Shown here: one piece after another, positions 34,871 to 44,109 of the stretch
Layout: every line of letters begins with the position of its first letter
Position numbering within the stretch: position 1 is the stretch's first letter
NCBI GenBank assembly: GCA_036558645.1
Contig: DATBFG010000009.1
Location: 5,964-69,963 of the forward strand
Source of the DNA: DATBFG01 sp036558645
GTDB taxonomy: Bacteria; Acidobacteriota; Terriglobia; Terriglobales; Acidobacteriaceae
Reading direction: 5' to 3'
DNA length: 64,000 bases
The notes under the pieces: generated by a model
Told to the model about the DNA's origin: nothing
What the model saw: only the letters and a program-made list of their open reading frames with translations
The model's database searches: none
Made by a program: the position numbers and the translations under genes

Positions 34871-35975
34871 GAACGTCTCGTAGGACATCCATCTTAACGA
34901 GCTGCTGATGGGCATCCGTAAAATATCTCTTCAGATCGCCGATTCCCCGTACCCACTCGACAAAGTCTTCCAACACGTCGTCCAGATCGCGCTTCGGTGC
35001 CCAACCTAAACCCTTGAGTTTCTCAACGGATGATACCGAACAGCGCGCGTCGCCCAGCCGATACATGCCGGGCGTTTCCGGTTCAATGTTCTTGCCGAGT
35101 CTGTCCGCTAGCTTCCGAGCGTAGTCGAGGACGCTTGTAGCTTGGCCACTGCCCACATTGAAGACCTGTCCTGCGGCACGATCGTCGTGCGTCACAAGCC
35201 AGTTTGCTTCGACAACGTCAAGCACATGAACGTAATCCCTTTGTAACAAGCCATCCTCAAAAGCAATGGGCGGCTTGTCCTGCAGTAACCTAAGGGTAAA
35301 AATGCGGGCAATTCCTGAATATTGATTGAATAACGACTGCCATGGACCCTGAGTAATCGAATAGCGCAGTGCAACGCACGGGATACCAAGCAGGCTCGCA
35401 AGTCTTAATGCAGTCAGCTCTTGCGCATATTTGGACGTGCCATATGGGCTCAAAGGATTCGCATATTCCTCTTGAAGGGGCAGCGGAGAAACCGGCATCT
35501 CGCACTCTGGACAGGTTACGTCCCACAGACCCCTCTCCAAGTCGTCAAGGCGGCGTGGTCTTGCCGAAACCACCTGGTGCTGAGGACAGAGGTGCTGACC
35601 TTCTCCGTAGGCCGCTTGCGAGGACGCGACAACAACTCTCGTAATCGGCAGCTTTTGTGCTGCAATCACTTCGAACAGCAGGGCCGTTCCGACCACGTTT
35701 GTGGCCATAAACTGGCCATAATCGGGAGTGTAATCCTGGTACGCAGCCTGGTGTGAGACCACATCGACGCCCTGTAAAGCCTTCTCCCAGTCGCCACGCT
35801 GTGTTACATCACCAATGACTAGCTCTGCTCCTTTGGCAAGATGAGATGGAACACCGTCAGGGTGGACCCTTGGATGAAGAGAATCCATGATTCTGACTGT
35901 CCAGCCTTCTTGTAGAAAACGATTCGCGATATGAGAACCGATAAAACCAGCTCCCCCTGTAATCAATATACGCAT
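34863..35975 (-). CDS. Nucleotide-sugar epimerase with zinc-like insertion (dTDP-L-rhamnose 4-epimerase type)
   Basis: The 370-residue extended SDR enzyme has TGGAGFIGSHIANRF, ASSQAAYGEGQ and the catalytic YGTSK. Between these lies a ~40-residue insertion carrying CPQH and CPEC, a likely zinc knuckle. I recall this insertion from proteins annotated as dTDP-L-rhamnose 4-epimerases, which make 6-deoxy-L-talose donors; I rate that assignment as moderate. The C-terminus (YTPDYGQFM and CVALRYSITQGPWQSLF) is consistent with the same group. The ATG overlaps nothing upstream; downstream it overlaps the sugar transferase. Confidence 0.78.
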   Translation of the reverse strand: MRILITGGAGFIGSHIANRFLQEGWTVRIMDSLHPRVHPDGVPSHLAKGAELVIGDVTQRGDWEKALQGVDVVSHQAAYQDYTPDYGQFMATNVVGTALLFEVIAAQKLPITRVVVASSQAAYGEGQHLCPQHQVVSARPRRLDDLERGLWDVTCPECEMPVSPLPLQEEYANPLSPYGTSKYAQELTALRLASLLGIPCVALRYSITQGPWQSLFNQYSGIARIFTLRLLQDKPPIAFEDGLLQRDYVHVLDVVEANWLVTHDDRAAGQVFNVGSGQATSVLDYARKLADRLGKNIEPETPGMYRLGDARCSVSSVEKLKGLGWAPKRDLDDVLEDFVEWVRGIGDLKRYFTDAHQQLVKMDVLRDVHA

Positions 35976-36135
35976 GGCTTCTTAAGGCCTTTCATCACAC
36001 GATCATTCGAAAACTAAGCTGCGGAATCTTGAATCGATCCAGCTATAAAGAACACTTTCCCTGAATTAGTTTGTTTGCGAAGCGACAACGAGTAGCGTGA
36101 TAGTTGGGACCGCGGGCAGTTATGATCGAGGCTGC

Positions 36136-36789
36136 TTAGTCGGACCCGGCGCCCCCAACTGCAACTTGAAAACTTTCAGCTGATTCAAGCCTGCATTTCA
36201 CGACCGAAAAAATGGAATGGGTCACGCTTAGATGCAGATCTTCCACAACTTGCATATTGTTAGAAGGAATAATAATACAAGGATTGCACAAGCGTTTCAT
36301 TTTGCCTCCCTCAAATCCGGCTAGGCCGATGTTGATCGCACCAGCATTTCGCGCAACCTCCAACGCTCGCAGGACATTGGGAGAGTTCCCGCTGCCGCTA
36401 ATCGCGAATGCGATATCGCCCGGCTCAACGAAATTCTGGATCTGCTCGGCGAATATGTTCTCATAGCACGTATCGTTCGCCCATGCAGTTAACAGCGGCA
36501 CGTTATCTGTCAGAGCCAGAACTCGAAATCGCTTTCCGTTATTGCCGTTGAGAGTTCCCTTCCCCAAGTCACAAGCGAAGTGGGACGCCAAGGCAGCGCT
36601 TCCCCCGTTTCCAAACAAAAATACATTCTGCCGGCGCTCATGGGCCGTAAGGAGTTGTGCAATGGCCTGTTCAATCAGTGAGAAAGGAAGCCTGGAGACA
36701 ACCTGCTCATACATCTCGAAGTACTGAATCGCGCTCTTGATTTGAAGCGGTTTGCCGTGCCGACTAATTGGTGTAAGCGACTGACTCAT
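36136..36789 (-). CDS. gmhA: SIS-domain phosphoheptose isomerase-like protein
   Basis: The ~217-residue protein is a single SIS domain: FLFGNGGSAALASHFACDLG, then FAISGSGNSPNVLRALE, NIGLAGFEGGKMK and VEDLHLSVTHSI. These fit GmhA (sedoheptulose 7-phosphate isomerase) and its relatives, including the conserved E-D-x-H region. The start at 36789 (MSQSLTP) has GGAG at good spacing; a GTG at 36819 immediately after the glycosyltransferase stop would add ten residues. With the HddA- and HddC-like genes downstream it supports a GDP-heptose pathway. Confidence 0.86.
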   Translation of the reverse strand: MSQSLTPISRHGKPLQIKSAIQYFEMYEQVVSRLPFSLIEQAIAQLLTAHERRQNVFLFGNGGSAALASHFACDLGKGTLNGNNGKRFRVLALTDNVPLLTAWANDTCYENIFAEQIQNFVEPGDIAFAISGSGNSPNVLRALEVARNAGAINIGLAGFEGGKMKRLCNPCIIIPSNNMQVVEDLHLSVTHSIFSVVKCRLESAESFQVAVGGAGSD

Positions 36790-36819
36790 CTCGGTCTCCA
36801 TACATTGATCATTGCACAC

Positions 36820-38004
36820 CTATGAAAACACCTCGTCCAACTTACGCTGCCTCGAAACTGATCCTTGATGGCGATCCATGGCGAAAGAAATCAATTCCAA
36901 CATTTCAGACTTGAAACGCGCTGGGTTAAACCGCTCTACGCTGTCCCGAATAAGGGAAGGAGAAAAACGCGATTCTAGCGATTCGAACACTTTGATACCT
37001 TGAACAAGAGAATCCGGGTGCTGCTCTCCAAAGAAAACTCCTGTCGCCATGTCTACATCCGCAGCCTCTGTGCTTGAAACTCCCCGGACTGTCTCCAATG
37101 CACCTCCCCGATTAAAGGCAATCACCGGGCGACCAAAAGATTGGGCTTCAACAGGAACAATACCGAAATCTTCCTCACCCGGAAACAGTAGGGCACGGCA
37201 ATGAGCGTAGTTTTCCCGCACCCCGCTATCATCGAGTCGCCCCAAAAATTGTATCTGAGAGCCGGCCATACGCCGCAATTTCTTGTACTGTTCTCCATCT
37301 CCGACGATGCGGAGTGGCCTTCGCAAGCGATTACAGGCCTCAATCGCCAAGTCTATTCGTTTGTAATCAATCAAACGGCTAACAACCAAGTAATAATCTT
37401 GAGGCCGTTCGGCGATGTAACCTGTTGAAACATCCACAGGAGGATAGATCACCGTTGCCTCGCGTCGGTAGTGCTTCTGGATTCGTGAAGCCACATTATG
37501 CGAATTAGCAACAAACTCATCAACGTGATGAGCGCTTGCTAGGTCCCACATCCGTAGGTAGTGCGCCGTGATAGTAAATATGTTACGCGAAAGAAACCCT
37601 CTATCTGTGCGATAGCGGGGATAAAAGTCCCAAAGGTAGCGCATCGGAGAGTGGCAATAGCAGACGTGACACGATCTCGTTGGGGAGAGCACGCCTTTGG
37701 CAGGCCCGGACTCAGAACTCAAGATCAGGTCGTACTCGGACAAGTCCAATTGTTCGAGTGCCAGCGGGTGTAGAGGAAGCAAATGGCGGTACCATCGCCT
37801 GCTCCCGGGTATCTTCTGTAGAAACGAAGTGGTAATCCGGTGTTTCCGGAGGGTCGATGTCATCGTTGCAGGATCCGCGATCAGGCAGAAAAGATCTGCC
37901 TCGGGAAAGATCTCGGCCAACGACTCGACCACGCGTTCTCCTCCACTATACCCAACAAACCAATAGTGAACGATCGCCACTTTAAGCGCGCCGAGTTTTG
38001 TCAT
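36820..38004 (-). CDS. Glycosyltransferase, GT4 family
   Basis: The 394-residue GT-B enzyme has a Gly-rich N-terminal acceptor loop (WFVGYSGGERVVESL), the WDLASAHHVDEFVANSHNVASRI junction typical of GT4, and the donor-binding E-x7-E region GEEDFGIVPVEAQSFGRPVIA. It would transfer a sugar from a nucleotide donor to the growing lipid-linked repeat in the cytoplasm. Resemblance to WbaZ-like mannosyltransferases is only impressionistic. It lies between another GT4 and gmhA, with no gap to the latter. Confidence 0.88.
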   Translation of the reverse strand: MTKLGALKVAIVHYWFVGYSGGERVVESLAEIFPEADLFCLIADPATMTSTLRKHRITTSFLQKIPGSRRWYRHLLPLHPLALEQLDLSEYDLILSSESGPAKGVLSPTRSCHVCYCHSPMRYLWDFYPRYRTDRGFLSRNIFTITAHYLRMWDLASAHHVDEFVANSHNVASRIQKHYRREATVIYPPVDVSTGYIAERPQDYYLVVSRLIDYKRIDLAIEACNRLRRPLRIVGDGEQYKKLRRMAGSQIQFLGRLDDSGVRENYAHCRALLFPGEEDFGIVPVEAQSFGRPVIAFNRGGALETVRGVSSTEAADVDMATGVFFGEQHPDSLVQGIKVFESLESRFSPSLIRDSVERFNPARFKSEMLELISFAMDRHQGSVSRQRKLDEVFS

Positions 38005-38110
38005 AAGTTTAATAGCGATCGTCCTGCTTACAACTCAGGTGTAGATTAGAATTACCGATACCACTCCGCCGACGCCAACTCCGATTCTCCTTTTAACTCT
38101 ATAACCAAAT

Positions 38111-39154
38111 CTAGTTTGAGACGGCTGCCTTCTGAAGAACATCCCACGTTTTCCTTGCCGCTTCGTCCCATGAGTACTGTTTTGCGCGCTCCAAGCCTGC
38201 GGTATGCAACTCTCGTCTCAAAACTACATCTTCCACGATCCGCACCATAGCCAAACCTATATCCTCAACAGCCAGCGGATCCACGAGCACGGCTGCGTTA
38301 CCGACTACCTCTGGCAGAGACGAACACTTCCCGGCCACAACAGGCGTTCCGCTCGCCATTGCCTCCAATGCGGGCAAACCAAACCCCTCATATAGCGAGA
38401 TGTAGGCTAGTGCCATAGCTCCCGCGTACAGGGAGGGCAGCAACCTATCGTCTACGGGGCCCGCGAAATGAACTCTGGCTGGAATGCTATCAATCTGGGC
38501 GTTTGCAAACACTCGCGAATTCCCGGAAGCACCGACAATAACCAGCCACAAGTCTCCCGGCAGCCGACCTTGTATCATTGCCCATGCCCGAAGTAAACGT
38601 CCCACATTCTTTCGGGGCTCCACGGAACCAACGACAAGAATATAGTCTCGGGACGGCAAACCTAAACTGCGTATCGTGGTTCCCACTTCCGAGGCCGCAG
38701 CGGGACAAAAGCAACTACCAACTCCGTTGGGAATGACCGTTATTTTGCTGGTCCTTACCCCTGTATGTTTAACGATTCTCGCTTTAATAAATTCGGAGAC
38801 CGTAATAATGTGCCGTGCCTCTCTTGCGACTCGGGGCAACAGAAACTGGTACCACGCGGCGAAACGCCGACTAAACGTTTCCGGACAATCAAACGCGGCC
38901 ATGTCATGAATGGTCACGACCTGGTTTTTGGTCTTGATTGGCCCCGTGTTTGAAGGACTAAACAGGAGGCGTCCCCCAAGCTTTGAGGGCACAACAAACT
39001 GTTCCCACGCATGGCCGTATACGCCTTGCGGATTGTCTCTCGGAGCGATGGTATCCGCATTTCCGTTCCAACGAGCTAGTAACTCCTCAGTGTAGCGTCG
39101 AGTACCTGTCAGCGGAGCGCTTAGGATACGTGTATTAACGACAATTCGCTGCAT
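38111..39154 (-). CDS. Glycosyltransferase, GT4 family
   Basis: This 347-residue GT-B enzyme has TVSEFIKARIVKHTGV and VIPNGVGSCFCP at the domain junction, ILVVGSVEPRKNVGRLLRAW at the second Rossmann fold and the donor motif SLYEGFGLPALEAMASGTPVV. The set is typical of GT4 mannosyl/rhamnosyl-type transferases of capsule loci. Start ATG at 39154 is well placed. It lies about 50 bases downstream of the polymerase gene. Confidence 0.9.
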   Translation of the reverse strand: MQRIVVNTRILSAPLTGTRRYTEELLARWNGNADTIAPRDNPQGVYGHAWEQFVVPSKLGGRLLFSPSNTGPIKTKNQVVTIHDMAAFDCPETFSRRFAAWYQFLLPRVAREARHIITVSEFIKARIVKHTGVRTSKITVIPNGVGSCFCPAAASEVGTTIRSLGLPSRDYILVVGSVEPRKNVGRLLRAWAMIQGRLPGDLWLVIVGASGNSRVFANAQIDSIPARVHFAGPVDDRLLPSLYAGAMALAYISLYEGFGLPALEAMASGTPVVAGKCSSLPEVVGNAAVLVDPLAVEDIGLAMVRIVEDVVLRRELHTAGLERAKQYSWDEAARKTWDVLQKAAVSN

Positions 39155-39203
39155 TTAGCGTGAACCGCTCAAATAATCCGCTCAGCAAGAGACGCAGCTC
39201 ACA

Positions 39204-40634
39204 CTATCGCTGTAAAGGCGATATTGGATTGAGTCCAAGCTGGTCACGTGGCACGAGTTGTTGAACACGGCTCATTGCTCTCTGAATGGGCGGCCGCGTT
39301 TGAGGTTGCAGATGCGTAATTACCAGCATGAGTAGAACCCACAGAGTCGGGCGATTGATGTCGGGAACAGCGAATGCGGATCCCACGACCAAGGTAACCA
39401 ATGCCCAAAAGGTCAACTGAAGCGAAGACGTTGCGGACTTCCATGGGAATGCCTTGATGATTCGATACGCTATCGTTCCGAGCAAGATGATGCCTATGAC
39501 GCCAACAGTGCTTAGAAGCGTAGCGAGCAACCCGGAGGAACGATTGCTTCCTAATCCGGCCCCTACGCCCTTGGTATCTGCCAAAACTATGAGTGAGTAG
39601 AGATCACTTGCAAGCCTTGCCAAGAAGGAGAAGCTGTCGAACTTTTCGACAGTCATCTCCATGATCGCATCGTAGAACTTAGGGAACAACAAAAGACAAG
39701 ATCCAATAAGGCCAAGCGCAAGGCAGACGTAGAGCCAACTGCCAGCCACCGATCTGCCTACTCTTGTGCGATTTGCGAAAGGATTGAAATATACGAGCAA
39801 AACGCACGCTATCATTGCGACCCCGGCCAGCCCGGTTGTAGAGGTCGTCAGGAGCAGAACGAACAAGACTATCAGGATTGCAAGAAAGGTTCCGCGCTTT
39901 CGGTTCCCACTCAAGAAGCTGGCGAACAATCCACCAACAACCGCGCTGAGAAACGAACCAGCCGTGGATGGCTCGACAAAGGTAGAGTTGTATCGGTGGA
40001 TATCGCCGACATCCTGCTCATAACCTTGAGAATATCCAGGGTTATTGTTGATTACATCATAAGGGAAACTGCCGCCAACAGCGGTGAAGAGGAACTGCGT
40101 GAGCCCAATCGACACAACGATGAAAACAGCCCAAAAGAATCCCTTCAGGAGTCGCTCCATCTGCGGGTATGTTTTCACCGTGGCTAATGCGTACAGAATC
40201 ATGCAGACATTCAAAGTGAGGTACGTAGCTTGCGCAAGGTTGCTGGAGGTCGGCTCCAGCGGGGCAGGAGCTCGCACCATTCCTAATCGGGGCGACATGA
40301 CGAGTGTGCCGGCGAACAGGCGGGGCATGATGAATGCCGAGCTAAAAGACCACAACCAGAACGCCAGAAGCAACCATACGATTCGGCGGGACGTGCTTTT
40401 CGGCGGTGGCAACAGCTTCTCCTTGCCAAAAAGCAACATCACAAAACGAACCAGTACACAGAGCTGAACAAAATAAAACGGCAAGATCCCAAACTCATTA
40501 TCTCCAGTCACACCATTCCAGAGGGATGACGCTTCGAAAACGGAGGAGATGATGAGGAGGGGCAACAGGTACTGCGGGCGCCATAACAAACAAACGATTG
40601 CGCACGGAATGAAAAACGCACCGAGCAGCGTCAT
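39204..40634 (-). CDS. O-antigen/exopolysaccharide polymerase-like membrane protein (Wzy/WaaL type)
   Basis: The 476-residue protein has about ten to eleven hydrophobic segments and a large periplasmic loop (about residues 175-240) with YNSTFVEPSTAGSFLSA, resembling the E-P-S/N region of O-antigen ligase/polymerase family members. The gene sits among glycosyltransferases with Wzx and Wzz nearby, so repeat-unit polymerisation (Wzy) is the likely role; ligase activity cannot be excluded. Its ATG overlaps the stop of the upstream GT2 gene by 4 bases. Confidence 0.82.
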   Translation of the reverse strand: MTLLGAFFIPCAIVCLLWRPQYLLPLLIISSVFEASSLWNGVTGDNEFGILPFYFVQLCVLVRFVMLLFGKEKLLPPPKSTSRRIVWLLLAFWLWSFSSAFIMPRLFAGTLVMSPRLGMVRAPAPLEPTSSNLAQATYLTLNVCMILYALATVKTYPQMERLLKGFFWAVFIVVSIGLTQFLFTAVGGSFPYDVINNNPGYSQGYEQDVGDIHRYNSTFVEPSTAGSFLSAVVGGLFASFLSGNRKRGTFLAILIVLFVLLLTTSTTGLAGVAMIACVLLVYFNPFANRTRVGRSVAGSWLYVCLALGLIGSCLLLFPKFYDAIMEMTVEKFDSFSFLARLASDLYSLIVLADTKGVGAGLGSNRSSGLLATLLSTVGVIGIILLGTIAYRIIKAFPWKSATSSLQLTFWALVTLVVGSAFAVPDINRPTLWVLLMLVITHLQPQTRPPIQRAMSRVQQLVPRDQLGLNPISPLQR

Positions 40635-41611
40635 GACCTTGCCCCTTGTACGTCAGTTCCCTGAGCACTCGAGACACACACGTCCTCTCGGTGTTGCTGT
40701 GTTTGCTCCTTCTTCGGTCGATGCATTCGAAAATGAGCAATACCCGACCACAAGGACCTTTCTATCATCCAGAACGTCCGGAGTGTACGCGATGACATGA
40801 ACTGCCTGCAGAGAATTCGGAGCTGAATGATCGGAAGATAGAAAATAAGCTGCCAGCTGGGAACACTTTTTAACAAGTAATACACTTCGTTGCGACAACA
40901 ATATTGTATGCTGAACTCAGATTCTCGCCCTCCCGTTAGGCTGCTTACTTTGTGCAAGATGCGTGCCGACGGGATGTAAAACAAACGCATCCCACCGCGG
41001 TAGGCCCTGTAACAAAAATCTGTGTCATCGAAGTAGCAAAAGTAAGCGGGATCCATCATCCCGATCCGCTGGAAAACTTCCTTTCTAATCAGTAGGCAGC
41101 AGGCTGGACTAAACTTGACAAACCGCGGCTCGTCAAATTGGCCATTATCGGGCCTCCCGATACCAAAGTGTCTTGAAGATCCCCATAACAGGCTGAAGTA
41201 TCCGCCGGCCGCCCAGATTTTACCTGGATCGTTGAAGTATAGAATCTTCGGTGCAACCATTTGGGCTTGGCGATGAGATAATGCTCGCTCTAACCCCGCC
41301 AGCAGTGTTTCATCGAATACGGTGTCGTTATTGATGAGCAGTACAGACTCGCAACCATCCTTGAGCGCCGCGCGAATTCCTACGTTGTTGCCCTCGGCAA
41401 TTCCCAGATTCGTTAGGTTTGGAACGATCACTATCCTCGGATCCTGATATTCAGATACCCGTCTGAGGGTGCCATCGGAAGACGCATTGTCAACCACGTA
41501 CAAAATAAACTGCGAGTAGCTCTGGCACAGCAAAGAAAGCATGAAGTCATCTATCACTCCCGCACTGTTGAAAGTGACCGTGACAACTCCGATTGTATTC
41601 ACGTTAGCCAC
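40631..41611 (-). CDS. Glycosyltransferase, GT2 family
   Basis: The 326-residue enzyme starts with VVTVTFNSAGVIDDFMLSL, has VDNASSDGT, the NNVGIR segment with following LLINNDT (a DxD-equivalent acid) and YFCYFDDTDFCYR for the catalytic-base region. This is the rhamnosyltransferase-like GT2 form (GT-A fold). The C-terminus has a hydrophobic amphipathic segment, probably membrane-associated. It overlaps the polymerase by 4 bases. Confidence 0.9.
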   Translation of the reverse strand: MANVNTIGVVTVTFNSAGVIDDFMLSLLCQSYSQFILYVVDNASSDGTLRRVSEYQDPRIVIVPNLTNLGIAEGNNVGIRAALKDGCESVLLINNDTVFDETLLAGLERALSHRQAQMVAPKILYFNDPGKIWAAGGYFSLLWGSSRHFGIGRPDNGQFDEPRFVKFSPACCLLIRKEVFQRIGMMDPAYFCYFDDTDFCYRAYRGGMRLFYIPSARILHKVSSLTGGRESEFSIQYCCRNEVYYLLKSVPSWQLIFYLPIIQLRILCRQFMSSRTLRTFWMIERSLWSGIAHFRMHRPKKEQTQQHREDVCVSSAQGTDVQGARS

Positions 41612-41632
41612 CAGAGTTTTGATAACGCGTAC

Positions 41633-42388
41633 CTATGGTCGAATCGTCGACGATCCATTCCGCTGGAGGCCGCGCGTCGCGTAAGCTTTACTCGCCGCTA
41701 CGCGCACCGCGGCATCAACATCCACGTTCCGTGGGTCGGCGTTCGGCTGGGCAGAAAAGTTATAGGCAAAGCATAGAAGATGTCTAAAAATTCCAAACGT
41801 TATTTTGTTGATCATACGCGCCTTGGGCGAGAATTCCGGTTGAATCTTCCTGACCGTCAACCCGGAAGTTCGTAGAGTGTCGTCAATCGTTTCCTGAGTA
41901 AAGAACTTTGTATGAGTCCGATCGAGAACGCCTTCCTTTTCGTACTGCCATTTGCCGAAGAACACGAGCGGAAGACTGACCTTTACAAACCGTACATTGG
42001 GCAATGCGCCAATGAGTTGCCCATCCGACTTCAGCAATCTGACGAGGCGACGAGTGAATAACCAAGGATCCTTCAAATGCTCAAGCACATGACTGGCGAT
42101 GATCAGGTCGAAGTAACCAGCCGGAAAATCCAATTCCATCTGTTCAACATCGCCCGCGAGTACGAGATCCAATTCAGTATTCTTCCGAGCAATCGCGGCG
42201 ACTTCCGGTACCAGTTCCACGCCTACCACAAAATCAGCCGCTCGGTTACGTTTGAGATACTGCAAAGCCAGTCCTCGCCCACAGCCAATCTCGAGAACAC
42301 GGCCTGGCCGTTTTTCGATAAGCGCCAGTAGCGACGTCTGCAGGTGTCCGTAGTAGGGATCTTCGGGTTTATGCTGTCTATTTTGCAA
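41633..42388 (-). CDS. Class I SAM-dependent methyltransferase
   Basis: The 251-residue protein has motif I VLEIGCGRGLALQYL, VGVELVPEVA, and FDLIIASHVLEHLKDPW, the typical set of Methyltransf_23 enzymes in glycan loci. After it, GQLIGALPNVRFVKV and a C-terminal lid follow. It may methylate a sugar of the repeat unit or terminate the chain, thereby acting with Wzz on chain length. This is context-based. It lies 21 bases upstream of nothing overlapping and just after the flippase gene. Confidence 0.86.
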   Translation of the reverse strand: MQNRQHKPEDPYYGHLQTSLLALIEKRPGRVLEIGCGRGLALQYLKRNRAADFVVGVELVPEVAAIARKNTELDLVLAGDVEQMELDFPAGYFDLIIASHVLEHLKDPWLFTRRLVRLLKSDGQLIGALPNVRFVKVSLPLVFFGKWQYEKEGVLDRTHTKFFTQETIDDTLRTSGLTVRKIQPEFSPKARMINKITFGIFRHLLCFAYNFSAQPNADPRNVDVDAAVRVAASKAYATRGLQRNGSSTIRP

Positions 42389-42455
42389 TCCAGGTCTCTA
42401 CTGGGTAGTCACTCATTCGAGAGTGCGGCGGCATAGTTTCATGAAAATAGACCTC

Positions 42456-43979
42456 TCAGGCTTTGCCTAAGAGTCGACGAAATCGCAGCCTGTCCCGTTC
42501 CGGTCCTAGAAGACCGTACCGCCAGATGAGAAAACCAGTCGTCGCGACAGCTGCGCTCAATATCAAATACGGGTTAGCCCAAGCAGACAGGTTACTGCAG
42601 CGAAGCAAATAGGCGTATCCGACCAGTGGCACAGCACAAATCGACGGACGCAGCAGCCCATCAAGCACGTAATCCGAGATACGGAAATCAAAACTAGTGG
42701 TTCGCTGCATATTGTAGGAAAGGTGCAATATAACCCCAACTACCGCTCCCACAAGAGTTCCGACGGCCACACCAACGGCACCATAGACCAACCCTGCCCC
42801 CACGCTGATGACGAGGTTAGTTACCCCTTCAATGATAGGAGACAATATGACTAATCTCTGTTGCCCAGTACCAACTAATGTCATGGCATACGGCGTTGTT
42901 GAAAGCCGAATGATATTTGCGGCGGCAAGTACTTGAAGAAGTCTTGCCCCCGAAACACCATAAGCTTCCCCTACCCATAATCCAAGGATGAGCCTCGGGA
43001 AGAGTACCAGCGGCATACCCGTTAACAACAGGAGGAACGTGCCGTAGCGAGTAGCGGAAATCATCACGTTAGCCAGTCCTCGAGAATCGCCGCGTGCATT
43101 CAGCACCGCGACCGGGGACACAATGGAACTGAAAATGGCATTTTGCGCACCAACAATAAACGTGATCATGCTGGTCGCTACTGCGTAATAGGCAACCGCT
43201 TCAAACTGCACCACGCCGACGATAGTGAGATCAAGGCCCGTCACCAATAACATGCCAAAGGACCAAATGCTAAGACTTAGGCAGTAATCGAAGAGTTCGC
43301 GCCCAGTCGCGATAGAAACCAGTCCAGGCGACAGCCTGTGGCCCCCGCATAGCTTGCGATACATCCCATACTGTAAAAAGTAAGACGCCAGGTTAATCGC
43401 GGCAACAAACAGTCCCATCGAGACCAAGTCTCCCCCACGACGAACCACGAGAATCATGCATAAGGCGCTGATGATTCGCGAGACTGCGATTATGGATGCC
43501 GGAACTTCGTTCCGCTGCAGTCCGATAAATACGCCATTGAATACCGAGAAGGGTAAGCCAACCGCCAATGAGGAAGCCACGAGCAAGAAGGCGATTCTCG
43601 CTTGGTCGACAAGACCGGAAGGCATATGAGAAAACAAATCAGCCCAAAAGTATGCCGTCAGTGCACTGCAAGCAACGGCTAGAATGCCGGCCATGGTCAG
43701 CGTCGCAAAAGCCGTGCTCACGATACGGTCGCGGTGTTCCGCATCACCCTTTTCATTGGCTTGAGCGACGAATCTTCCTACGGCCGTTTGTATCCCAAAA
43801 TCTAGATATCCTAAGTATGCGCTCACCTGCAACACGAGCGACCACGTGCTGTAGGCCTGAACCGACATAGACCTGGTAAGAAAGGCAGGCAAGAAGAGTG
43901 CCACGATTGCTGCGGAGCTTCCGCGAGCGAGATTCGCGATAGCATTCTTCAACAATATTAATATTTCTTGATTATTCAC
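42456..43979 (-). CDS. wzx: Polysaccharide flippase (Wzx-like, MOP superfamily)
   Basis: About 507 residues with 12-14 hydrophobic segments spread evenly, and an N-terminus LLKNAIANLARG...LFLPAFLTR typical of Wzx proteins. It should flip undecaprenyl-linked repeats across the inner membrane. The start is uncertain: no ATG lies at the expected site. I favour GTG 43979, from which family similarity begins; a TTG at 44069 would add 30 polar residues. Wzz lies 130 bases upstream. Confidence 0.85.
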   Translation of the reverse strand: MNNQEILILLKNAIANLARGSSAAIVALFLPAFLTRSMSVQAYSTWSLVLQVSAYLGYLDFGIQTAVGRFVAQANEKGDAEHRDRIVSTAFATLTMAGILAVACSALTAYFWADLFSHMPSGLVDQARIAFLLVASSLAVGLPFSVFNGVFIGLQRNEVPASIIAVSRIISALCMILVVRRGGDLVSMGLFVAAINLASYFLQYGMYRKLCGGHRLSPGLVSIATGRELFDYCLSLSIWSFGMLLVTGLDLTIVGVVQFEAVAYYAVATSMITFIVGAQNAIFSSIVSPVAVLNARGDSRGLANVMISATRYGTFLLLLTGMPLVLFPRLILGLWVGEAYGVSGARLLQVLAAANIIRLSTTPYAMTLVGTGQQRLVILSPIIEGVTNLVISVGAGLVYGAVGVAVGTLVGAVVGVILHLSYNMQRTTSFDFRISDYVLDGLLRPSICAVPLVGYAYLLRCSNLSAWANPYLILSAAVATTGFLIWRYGLLGPERDRLRFRRLLGKA

Positions 43980-44109
43980 GAGGTGTTGGTTGTGACTCGT
44001 GTAACATTGGCCGTTTTGTCCGACGGCCGATCGCCTAAAGTTGTGGGTGCAAAACAGCCATGCTCCCAACTTTGTGGTTTCTGTCCTTCAGAGTTGTGTC
44101 AAAGCTCGC

